Shown here one piece after another: positions 45,340-53,900 of a stretch of DNA of 64,000 nucleotides. The DNA is from CAVZYN01 sp963779515. Its GTDB lineage: Bacteria; Pseudomonadota; Alphaproteobacteria; Rhizobiales; Hyphomicrobiaceae. The position numbers were made by a program, and so were the translations under genes. The stretch spans positions 45,488-109,487 of the forward strand of contig CAVZYN010000013.1 of the NCBI GenBank assembly GCA_963779515.1, given 5' to 3'. The notes under the pieces are model-generated. The model saw nothing but the letters and a program-made list of their open reading frames with translations, searched no databases and was not told where the DNA came from. The first letter of the stretch is position 1; the number at the start of each line of letters is the position of its first letter.

Positions 45340-45801
45340 ATGAGAGCCAACACCCGCACGAGCCGCCTGGATGGCTCGATCCTTCACTTGCTGCATCGCG
45401 CCGGCCAGCAAGCCGAGGGCGTATTCATTGTCGAATGCCCGCCAGACGCGCTGACGCCTCGTCAGTACGCCGTTCTGCTCGCCGTCGACAATAACCCCGA
45501 AATCAGCCAGACCGGCCTCGTCGAGGAAACCGGCATCGACCGCTCGACGCTTGCCGACGTGGTCGCCCGCTTGGTGAAAAAGGGGCTGATCAGCCGCGAG
45601 CGCACCCGCACCGACGCTCGCACCAATGCGTTGCGCCTGACGCCAGAAGGCCGGGCGGCCCTGGAGACTGTGCACCCTGCCGCGCTCAAGACCGACGACC
45701 GCATTCTGACGGCGTTGAAACCAGAACAGCGCGCCGAACTGATCCAGGCTCTGCAGCAAATCGTCCAGAGCCTGAAGACCTCGGTGCCGGCACAAAACTA
45801 G
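45340..45801 (+). CDS. MarR-family regulator
   Basis: The 153-residue protein has the MarR winged helix: LTPRQYAVLLAVDNNPEISQ, TGLVEETGIDRSTLADVVAR and the wing KGLISRERTRTDARTNALRL, flanked by dimerisation helices. The TDARTNALRL wing is typical of regulators of aromatic or stress-response genes. GGAGACGACC precedes the ATG. It stands alone; the HAD gene is divergent, so it may control that gene or itself. Confidence 0.9.
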   Translation: MRANTRTSRLDGSILHLLHRAGQQAEGVFIVECPPDALTPRQYAVLLAVDNNPEISQTGLVEETGIDRSTLADVVARLVKKGLISRERTRTDARTNALRLTPEGRAALETVHPAALKTDDRILTALKPEQRAELIQALQQIVQSLKTSVPAQN

Positions 45802-45827
45802 AGCTCACGGCGACATCCAGAGTTCCA

Positions 45828-45849
45828 CGCGCGGTCGCAAGACCGCGCG
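45828..45849. terminator. GC-rich hairpin after marR
   Basis: CGCGCGGTC and GACCGCGCG form a perfect 9-bp stem closed by a GCAA tetraloop. No T run follows, so it may be a processing or stabilising hairpin rather than a classical terminator. Confidence 0.5.
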
Positions 45850-45881
45850 ATGCGAAGCGCGCGCCGCGGGGGCGGGGCGGG

Positions 45882-46030
45882 GGAGAAGACGCGCCGTCGG
45901 GGGGCGGCGTGATGGGGAGAGAAGACGCGCCGCCGGGGGGCGGCGTGATTGGGGAGAGAAGACGCGCCGCCGGGGGGCGGCGTGATTGGGGGAGAAGACG
46001 CGCCGCCGGGGGGCGGCGTGATTGAGGAGA
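45882..46030. repeat. 36-37 bp tandem repeat, four copies
   Basis: The unit GAGAAGACGCGCCGCCGGGG followed by GGCGGCGTGATTGGG starts at about 45883, 45919, 45956 and 45992. Each unit holds a small palindrome CGCCGCC/GGGGCGGCG. The last unit ends GAGGAGACGCAG, just before the terminator. The frame is open through it, but the product would be compositionally meaningless, so I do not call a gene. Confidence 0.8.
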
Positions 46031-46037
46031 CGCAGTC

Positions 46038-46082
46038 GAAAGATAAAGGCGCGTGGCGGGGGCTGCGCGCCTTTATCTTTTC
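46038..46082. terminator. Strong bidirectional terminator
   Basis: AAAGATAAAGGCGCG (46039-46053) and its exact complement CGCGCCTTTATCTTT (46066-46080) form a 15-bp stem around TGGCGGGGGCTG, with T/A tracts on both sides. It insulates the upstream repeat and marR from the reductase gene. Confidence 0.85.
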
Positions 46083-46160
46083 AGATCTGCCAGCTCGAGT
46101 CCGCCATTGCCCGCGTCGAGATGCCGCGCTACGGTGCCTGCGGAAAAAGCGGAGATCAAC

Positions 46161-47088
46161 ATGTCCACCCATACCGAAACCATCGGCTTCATCGGCCTCG
46201 GCGCCATGGGGCGCGGCATGGCCGCAAACTGTGTCAAGAAGGGCTTCAAACTCGTCGTCCTCGACATCAATCCCGTGCCCGTCGCCACCCTCGTCAAGCT
46301 CGGCGCCAAGGCCGCGACGTCCATCGCCGATATCGCCCAAGCAATGTTCGATCGTCATCACCGTACTTCCCTCCGGCAAAGAAGTCGCCGAAGTCATCAT
46401 GGGCGCCGGCGGCCTCTTCGCCCTGCTTGAGAAAAACGCGCTCGTGATGGATCTCTCCACCATCGAACCCGAAATGACCGATCGCTTGCATGCCGAAGCA
46501 AAGCATCACGGCCTCCGCGCCGTCGATGCACCGATCGGCCGCCTCGCCTGGCATGCCGAGCGCGGCGAAAGCCTGTTCATGGTCGGCGCCGAGCCCCAGG
46601 ACTTCGATCGCGTGAAGCCGCTGCTCGAGGCTATGGGCACCACCGTCCACCATTGCGGCGCACCGGGCTCTGGCACTCGCACCAAACTCGTCAACAACTA
46701 CCTCGCCATCACATCTTGCCAGCTCAACGCCGAAGCTCTCGCCCTCTCGCAACGCTTCGGCCTCGATCTCGCGAAAACCCTCGACGTGATCCACGGCACC
46801 ACCGCGACCAACGGCCAGCTCAAGATCAATTTCCCAAACAAAGTGTTGGCCGGCGACACCTCGCCCGGCTTCACCATCGATCTCGCCCACAAGGATCTGT
46901 CACTGATCGTCCAAGCCGCGAATGCCGCACGGTTGCCGATGCCAATCGCCGCATCCGCCCGCGAGGCTTTTTCAGTCGCGCGGGCGCGCGGCTTCGGCGG
47001 TCAGGACTTCTCGGCCATGGCTGACGTACTTTGCGATCTCGTCCAGACCGAACGCGCCCGCTTGAACCCGAACAGCACCAAGAGCTGA
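46161..47088 (+). CDS. YihU/3-hydroxyisobutyrate dehydrogenase-like reductase, frameshifted as read
   Basis: From ATG 46161 (GGAG upstream): TETIGFIGLGAMGRGMAANC, then the frame breaks at CAATG near 46343, one A too many. The next frame continues CSIVITVLPSGKEVAEVIMG, MDLSTIEPEMTDRLHAEAKH, DAPIGRLAWHAERGESLFMV and NKVLAGDTSPGFTIDLAHKD. This last part and the GR in place of the usual SGG are close to sulfolactaldehyde reductase YihU, so the substrate may be a small aldehyde rather than hydroxyisobutyrate. Length is 3n+1. Convergent with the retron RT, 18 bases away. Confidence 0.85.
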
Positions 47089-47106
47089 CGTCACTGTCGT
47101 CGCGGC

Positions 47107-48912
47107 CTATCCACCCCGGCGGTACTTGCGCCAAATCAGCATGAGACCAATGAAAATCGCGAGCCCGCCGACAACCGGAATGAGAGCCAGCGGCAACAAC
47201 GCGATGCTCTTCAAAATTGCAAACAACAAGCGCTTATTCGAACCAGGCGCTGCCGATGGTTGCGCAGCGGCTGGCTGCGCGGCCGTGCGCTGCCCCGTCG
47301 CGCCGCGCTGAACGTGCGGCACTGTGGACCCTGCGGCGGCCTGCTGCGCGCCATCGCCACCACGCCCGGCCTTGGGCGGTGCAATCACTTCCAACTGTGG
47401 CGCAACAGGCTCTGCCGGTGTCCACCACCCATCACGTGGCGCGCGTCCTGCGGCCGATGCCGCTCGGAAATCCATCGCCGATCGCGCCGGCTTCCGGCCC
47501 GGCGCGGCACGCGGGCCACGCGTGACCGCTTTCGTCCGCGCCACCAGCGGCCCGCCTTGCTTGGCATCGACCATGGCGAGATAGCTCGCAAAGCCAAGCG
47601 CGTCGGACGGCACACCCTTCCCGTTCGTCCACTCGGGCAGCGGCATCTTGTTTAGCAGCGCAGCTTCAGCTTTGTGCAGCCATGCCCGGAAGCGCCGCCG
47701 CTCGTGGCGCGCGACCGCCGGCCGCGCATTCACCACCAATCCCGTCACGTCCTGACGCGCGCCCGACCCCATCACGCGGGTCTTCTTGTCGTTGAAGGCA
47801 AATCCCTCATCTTCGGAGATCTTGCGCAACTGCCACAACAGCTGGCGCACCTCCTTCGACCCGGGACCGGCGTCGCCCGAGAACGTCATGTCATCGGCAT
47901 AGCGCGTGTAGGTGAACCCATACTTGCGCGCCGCTCCCAGCATGCGCTTGTCGAGCCGCGTTGCAATCAGGTTCGCGATCGCAGGCGATGTCGGTGCCCC
48001 CTGGGGCAGCCGCCGGTCGCCGCGCGCGACAGTCCAGGTCTGGCCGTCCACTTGAACCTTGTCACGCTCCGCGTCCGTGCATATCAGCGCCAACGGCGCG
48101 GCCACTTTTTCGGGATAACCGAGACGAACAAAAAAGCCTTTCACGCGGCGATAACTGATGGTCGGGAAGAAATCCTTGAGATCGATGTTAATGACCACGC
48201 GCCGACCGGCATGTGGCCGCGCATTGGTCAGGATCGAGCGCTTGGCACGAAAACCGTGCGCCGCGTCGTGCGCTTCCAACGGCTGCAGGATGTTGACGAG
48301 AACCCAATACTGCGCCCGCTTCAGGCGCGGCATAGGCGCTGAAATCTCGCGCACGCCACCGCTCTTTTTGGGGATCGTAAATCGCGCGTAGTGATCGACC
48401 TTTGCGACGGTTCGATCGTACGCGAGAAAACGCAACTCGCCGATCTTGATCCCCATCGCGGTTGCCAATGCCGCCGCATCCGCCAACGCCGGCAACTTTT
48501 TCGTGCCGAGACGCTCTGGGCTACCCGGCTCGCTCGTCAGCGCAGCCGAGACCGACTCGCCAAGATGCGTGACCTCCTTGGCCTTCCGCGCGTGCCATGC
48601 AACCGCCCGCTCGTGCCGCTCCTTGGCGTGCCGCTGCTTTGTTTCCAATCGCCGCTCACGCGCCGCCTTCATGCGCTCGCTCTGGAGCTGCTTCAGCGCG
48701 CGGTCGGAGTTCTCGTAAACCGATGCGTCCTTGGCGAGCGTCTCGAGCTCACGGCGCACCTCCCCCTGCCGCTTGATGAGCTCGGCCGGCAGAGACGGCT
48801 GCCCGGCGCGTTCCTGCCAGAACCCGCGCCGGATCATTTCGTCGAGGATGACCTCGTCCTTGGACGTTTCCTGCACGCGTGCGCGGATAGCCGCGCGCTT
48901 ATCGTCGCTCAT
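47107..48912 (-). CDS. Retron reverse transcriptase with C-terminal membrane segment
   Basis: From ATG 48912 (MSDDKRAAIR) the protein has 601 residues. It has a basic helical N-terminal region (residues 50-115), then an RT domain with the retron-specific NAxxH (NARPH, 230-234), the RT motif 3 region VVINIDLKDFFPTIS, LPQGAPTSPAIAN (302-314), catalytic RYADD (337-341) and the retron VTG (389-391) that contacts msr. After a Pro/Ala-rich linker (about 455-555) comes a hydrophobic stretch, LLFAILKSIALLPLALIPVV (562-581) and onward to LIWRKYRRGG. This tail is an addition to the usual retron RT. An upstream TTG at 48945 is a weaker start. The msr-msd RNA is 49 bases upstream. Confidence 0.92.
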   Translation of the reverse strand: MSDDKRAAIRARVQETSKDEVILDEMIRRGFWQERAGQPSLPAELIKRQGEVRRELETLAKDASVYENSDRALKQLQSERMKAARERRLETKQRHAKERHERAVAWHARKAKEVTHLGESVSAALTSEPGSPERLGTKKLPALADAAALATAMGIKIGELRFLAYDRTVAKVDHYARFTIPKKSGGVREISAPMPRLKRAQYWVLVNILQPLEAHDAAHGFRAKRSILTNARPHAGRRVVINIDLKDFFPTISYRRVKGFFVRLGYPEKVAAPLALICTDAERDKVQVDGQTWTVARGDRRLPQGAPTSPAIANLIATRLDKRMLGAARKYGFTYTRYADDMTFSGDAGPGSKEVRQLLWQLRKISEDEGFAFNDKKTRVMGSGARQDVTGLVVNARPAVARHERRRFRAWLHKAEAALLNKMPLPEWTNGKGVPSDALGFASYLAMVDAKQGGPLVARTKAVTRGPRAAPGRKPARSAMDFRAASAAGRAPRDGWWTPAEPVAPQLEVIAPPKAGRGGDGAQQAAAGSTVPHVQRGATGQRTAAQPAAAQPSAAPGSNKRLLFAILKSIALLPLALIPVVGGLAIFIGLMLIWRKYRRGG

Positions 48913-48960
48913 GGCCGGCGCGCCTCGCGTGCCGGCACGGGACAATGTCTGATGTAGAAA

Positions 48961-49188
48961 TTTGAGATGGTGTGCCGGTCGCTTTCGAAAACCTTCATGG
49001 GGCCGGATCGGTCAACTCGAAGCCGGTGCACCCATGTGTGGCCGTTCGAGTCCGTGGGACTCGAACCGCGAACGCGACACATGGGTGCACCGGCCCAGTC
49101 AAGACCGAGCCGGCGACGCATGTGTGGTCGGTCTGCGTGGATGGCGAAACACCATCCGGTAGGCAAGGCGCCGACACACCATCTCAAA
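48961..49188 (-). ncRNA. Retron msr-msd RNA
   Basis: Read on the minus strand: a1 (49188-49171, starting TTTGAGATGGTGTG) and a2 (48978-48961) are complementary over 18 positions with one G-U type pair. Between them lie an msr hairpin GGATGG-TGTTTCG-CCATCC (49157-49139), a second hairpin AGACCGA...TCGGTCT (49134-49102), and a long msd hairpin (49094-49022) with 18-bp perfect arms GCCGGTGCACCCATGTGT and a nested 10-bp hairpin GTTCGAGTCC-CAC-GGACTCGAAC at its tip. UUU in the first msr loop, flanking a1/a2 and position just before the RT are typical. The branching guanosine would be near the a1 end; its exact base is not fixed. Confidence 0.9.
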
Positions 49189-49236
49189 AACAAGTTAGAC
49201 AACATCACCCGTTCAATCAACCGCAGAAGCCTACGA

Positions 49237-50934
49237 TCACTGTGCATTTTTCGCAGCTCCCCAAGGTCCCTTCACCACCGCCGGACCGCCGCCCGCCGCC
49301 CGATCCCGGTCGAACGCACGCCTGAGCGCCAGCATATGGACGCACGGCCCCTTGTGCAGTTTGTGCTGCTTGAAATGCGCGCAGCTGCAAGCCGCTTCGA
49401 CAATTCGATCATCGCCATCGAGACGCGCGCTGGTCTGCATATTGCGGCCATCATCGACCACAACACCCGCAAACTGGATGCCATCCGCCACCGCCTCCTT
49501 CTTCCGCAGCGTTACCGTTCCGGCGCGCAGCAGCGCCGTTGCCGCCTCGTCCTCCGCCGACGCAAACCTGAGCGTCTCGAACGGCAGCGGCTCGCGCGTC
49601 AATTCGCGGTGACGCCAGACGCCCTTGTCGAGATCATAGATCGCGCGCCCCTGCTGCGTCAGCAACGTCAACGCCGACAGCGTCGTCGGCCGGTCGAGAC
49701 CGCACGCATCGGCGAGCGCGCCCGCGTCCGTCACCCACATCTGCGCAAGTTGCGCTTGAACCGCGCGTACGGTATCGCCGGAAACCGGCCGGCGCGGTTC
49801 GAGCAAATCGAAACGCGCCGAGCTGGACCAATCGTTGGCGCTCCATCCTGATAAGCCAAGCGTAAACCGCATCGGCCCAAGGTCGGCCGTCAGGAAACTC
49901 GGCAACCCCGACCCCATCAGCCGCCATGTGAAGCCACGCGCGATCGGGATCAAGCGCTCCAGGATCAACAGCCGGCGGCGGCCCCAGATACGGATTTCGA
50001 CCTCGTCTTTCCCCTCATACGTCGATCGCGGACAGGCAAGCACCGTGTTCCACGGCTCAAACAACAGTTCGACTGGTTTCCCGGGCTTCAAGCGCACGCG
50101 GATCGACCTTGGACCCTGCCGCTCCTTCTTCGACCGCAACATAAAGCAGATATTGTGGACATCGAGCGGATCCAGCCGCACCACATGCAGCGGCTGCGTC
50201 ATCGCCGCCGAGACTTGCAGGAACCCGCGCACCCAGCTATCCGGCAGATCGATCTTTCGCTGGAAGATCTCGGCGCCACCGCTCGTCGCGGCGTTGAATC
50301 CGCCCGGCTCGATCCTGAGCTCGGTCTTCCGGTAGCTGCGGATCTGCTGGAATGAATTGTAGAGCTCCCAGCTGTAATCGATGTTGGTGACGCCTTTCTG
50401 GATCGCTTGCGTCGCGTCGAACATCTCGAGATCGCAGGCGAGCCGGCCATAGCTCGATTCATCCAAGCTGAAACACTCGAATGCGATCTCATCCGGATGC
50501 ACGGCAATCACTGGATCGAGTACGATCCAAGCGTCCCGATCATGCGTGTAAAGCCATTTGAAGTACTTGTCGCGCGCACTGTAGAACGGCTGCATGATCG
50601 CATGCGCTTCTTTGCCGAGCCGCGCCAGCTCCGCGCGCAGCACATCGGAGCGCTCCTTCGCGGACTTGCCGCGCGTCGCGGCCTCGGCCAGAAAGGCGTC
50701 CTTTTGCGTTTCGAGCCACGCGAAGTATGCGACCCGATCTTTCGGCTTCAGCCGCATGTCCGAGACGACGACACGATGCAACGCCGATATCGCCTCGCGA
50801 AACGGCACGTGATTGTTGATTTCACCGGTGAAGTAGGTCGGATCGCGCAGCGTATCGGGCGCAAAGCTCACCTGGCTGTTGGCAGCCCCATGCGAAACCG
50901 CGCTTTGACCGACGTAGCGATGATTGAATTCCAT
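49237..50934 (-). CDS. Winged-helix/SWIM zinc-finger protein of the retron
   Basis: The 565-residue protein has no catalytic motif I recognise in its first two-thirds. A winged-helix-like segment lies near residues 385-450 (VSGDTVRAVQAQLAQMWVTD, LADACGLDRPTTLSALTLLT). A SWIM zinc finger is near the C terminus: C516-x-C518, then C531-x-H533 in ACSCAHFKQHKLHKGPCVHM. SWIM fingers bind DNA or partner proteins. Its ATG overlaps the upstream gene's stop by one base (TAATG), and the msr-msd RNA starts 48 bases after it, so it is part of the retron operon. The pairing with a WGR/HEAT protein matches retron type XIII. Confidence 0.85.
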   Translation of the reverse strand: MEFNHRYVGQSAVSHGAANSQVSFAPDTLRDPTYFTGEINNHVPFREAISALHRVVVSDMRLKPKDRVAYFAWLETQKDAFLAEAATRGKSAKERSDVLRAELARLGKEAHAIMQPFYSARDKYFKWLYTHDRDAWIVLDPVIAVHPDEIAFECFSLDESSYGRLACDLEMFDATQAIQKGVTNIDYSWELYNSFQQIRSYRKTELRIEPGGFNAATSGGAEIFQRKIDLPDSWVRGFLQVSAAMTQPLHVVRLDPLDVHNICFMLRSKKERQGPRSIRVRLKPGKPVELLFEPWNTVLACPRSTYEGKDEVEIRIWGRRRLLILERLIPIARGFTWRLMGSGLPSFLTADLGPMRFTLGLSGWSANDWSSSARFDLLEPRRPVSGDTVRAVQAQLAQMWVTDAGALADACGLDRPTTLSALTLLTQQGRAIYDLDKGVWRHRELTREPLPFETLRFASAEDEAATALLRAGTVTLRKKEAVADGIQFAGVVVDDGRNMQTSARLDGDDRIVEAACSCAHFKQHKLHKGPCVHMLALRRAFDRDRAAGGGPAVVKGPWGAAKNAQ

Positions 50935-53900
50935 TAGCGGCGCGCCTCCCGCGGCAGGATCACGGCACGGGGCGCCAGATCGGGATTCTTGTGCTTGATC
51001 GACGCAAGCAGCGAAAGCGCGCGTGCGCGGTCCGCCGTCGCGCAGGTCGCGACCGACCGCTCGAGAACGGGTGCGAGAATAGCCAACCGCTCCCCGCCGC
51101 CATCTGCGCTGGCCTCGAGCTGCTCGGCGATGAACGCGAACACCTGATCCTTGGCGGCGCGGCTCTTGCGCACCTGCAGCAGCGTCGATTCGATCGTTGG
51201 CACGAGCTGGCGCAGCCGCTGCGTGTCATCCTTCACATAGTCACGCATCAGCCGCGCTACCAGCAATCGAAAGCCCGGTGCGGGATGCTCCGCCAACCGG
51301 CCCAGCAGGACATCGGCATTCTTGGCCTCGAACACCTTGCCGATCATTTCACGGCCGAACCGCTGCGCGGGCTCCGTGATCGAGTCCGACAGCGCAACCA
51401 GCGCTTCCCCCGTCCAGTCTTCAGGCTTGAGTTCGCCCCGGTACAGCGCATAGCCCGCATCACGGGCATCCTCGAACGCACAGTCGAGCAAAGCAAAGCC
51501 GGCCTCGGGCTCGGCCCGCACGTCCTCGATGCGCGCGTGCAATTGCGCCAGCGCCCAGCGCCGGGCCTTCACCTGATCGTTGCAGCCAATGCGGGCCAGC
51601 TGGCGAATGCTGAAATCTGTGGCCGTGAACCCGTCGAGAACGTCCGCGCCGAGACGTCGCGCCGGTTCCGCGCGCGCCCGCAGTAACGTCCAGGTCGTCT
51701 CTGACCCGAGTGCGATCACACCGCCTCTCAGATCCTTGCTGAGCACCTGATAGACGTCCTCGCGCAGGCCCTCGTGATCCTCGGCGCGGTAGATCGCTGG
51801 CAACAATTTCTCCGCAAGCGCCCGCGCGGCATCCGGCCGCTCCCGTCCAATGCTTTCTGCGATCGGTCGCGCCGCCTCTCGCGGCTCCTTGGCATCGGCG
51901 GATAGAAATGCTGCAACCGCATCGAGATCCGCGACGAGGTCGTCGAGCGGTCGCTGCGCAAACAGCGAAATCCCAGCCGCCCTGAGTTCCGGATTGGTCG
52001 ATTGCGCCAGCGCCGCGACATCGACAAGGCGCGCGCCGTCCGGCCGTGCACTGGCAAGAATGGCGGCAACTACACGCGCCGGATCGCGATCACTCTGCGA
52101 CAGACGCCGAAGCACATCGCCGTCAAGTTGCACAATCTCAGCCGGAAACAACCGTGTCACCAGCCGCGCCAAAAGCCGGGCACGCGGAAGATCATTCTCG
52201 ACCTCTGGTGCCGCCTGAACGCCCGCGATCACGCGCGCCAGAACGTCTGCTCGGACAGCGGGCGTCGCCGCATCGGCCGCCTTCTGCGCTATTGCTTCGA
52301 ACCACGCATGATTGCCGGCAGCACACCCCAGAAGCGTCGCGGCGAAAACATCTGGCGCCGTCGCAAGAAATTCAGACCTGCCGCCGAGATAGAGTTTGAC
52401 CAATGCGCCACCTCGGTCCTCGTCGCTCATCAGCGCGGCCGCGAGATCCGGCTTCAATCCCTCGACCGAGATCCGGCGCTCGGCCAGCATGATCGCGAGG
52501 TGACGGCGCTCGATGCTGGATTTGCCGGCCAGCAACAGTCGCGCGATGTCCGAGGTCGGAATGGTATCGATGAACGCCGTGTTGGCCGCAAGCCCGCGCG
52601 CGGCAAATCCGACGACGATCCCCGCCCGGGCGTTCACCGCGAGACGCCAAAGCGCTTCCGGATGCCGATCCCAAAGCTCCGGAAAGCGCTCCTCGCGCCG
52701 CATTGCGCGTTGTCCAGGTGGAGTGCGAAACCGCCAGCGCAGCGTCATCGGCGAGACCAGCACGCGATCATGCGCCCCATGCATGATATGATGTGCCGCG
52801 TACCGGTCCTGGTACTCGGGCGCGTACGCGTCGACGCGATGCGGCTGGACGGCCGGCGCAGTCCCGACCAAAACCGCATCTTCCGATGGCTTCGCCCAGC
52901 GCGCGTCATCGAGGGTCAGCAGAACCGCCACCGCCATCGCGACATACGCTGGATCGCCATCTCGGCCGAGCCGTCGCAGCGTACGCCATCCGCGGCGTCG
53001 CAGATAAGTGCGTGTCGGGCTCGCATAGGCGACGCGCGCGTTCGGCTTGGCACCTTCTGCGCGCAAGGTCACGAACTGGCCACCGATCACCGCGCGACGC
53101 TGTCCACTCGCATCCGAATAGCCGAGCTGCACCTTCGATCGCTCGTCATCGAACCGCGCCAGCAACAGCGCAAACACCTCGGCATCATCCGTCGCCTCCG
53201 CCACCTGCCAGATCCGGCGGATGGCGATGAAGAGCGGCGGCTGCAGCAGGGCACTCGACAATGCCGTCAGCACCATCGATCGCGCGACGGCATCATGCGC
53301 ACCGCGAACATACAGCGCGCGCAAGGCACCCGCCGCCGTTTTCGTCGACGTATCCCACCCCCCCGCCGGATTTGGCATGCTGCTTGTCGAAGTGGTCGCT
53401 GCGAGAAAATAAACGCGAGTAGCGGCATCCCGCGCCTCAGCGTCGGGGAGCCCTGCGGCACTGCTCAACACGAGTGGCAACGCATTGAAGCCCGGCGCCA
53501 AGCTCCCATCCCGCACCGCGCGAAGCATCAGCGCTGTCTCTGCCGTCGGCACGTCGACGCACGTCGAGAGCTTTTCCAGCAAGGGCGACACCAGGCCCGA
53601 GCCATCGTCGATGCGATGCAGCGCATACGGCAGCGTCCTCAGCGCCGCCAGCCGATTGCGCTCAACCAACAACGACCGCCCGGCCGCCACGACGGCCGAA
53701 CCGAGCCGCATCATGCGGAGTTCGCCGACGCGTCGCAACAACCCTGCGGCCTTCAGGTCCGGCAGTGCATCGAACGTCCGCAGCCGCGCCGCCAATATAG
53801 CATCCCGCGGATGCTCGCCTTCGCCCACCACTGCCACAACCGGGGCCTTCGCCGTCGGCGCGACCACATCCGGCGCAACGTAGCCCTGATTCTGGCGCGC

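Noticed and set aside
45882..46030. A CRISPR array or a repeat-rich protein gene
   Set aside because: Units of 36-37 bp follow each other with no spacer, and the open frame through them has no sensible start or composition.
47107..48945. A group II intron reverse transcriptase
   Set aside because: No maturase or endonuclease domain and no intron RNA domains V/VI are seen. The NAxxH and VTG motifs and the upstream msr-msd fit a retron.
49044..49066. A tRNA or tRNA fragment
   Set aside because: Only the T-arm-like motif is present; there are no acceptor, D or anticodon arms, and the element is better explained as the tip of the retron msd hairpin.
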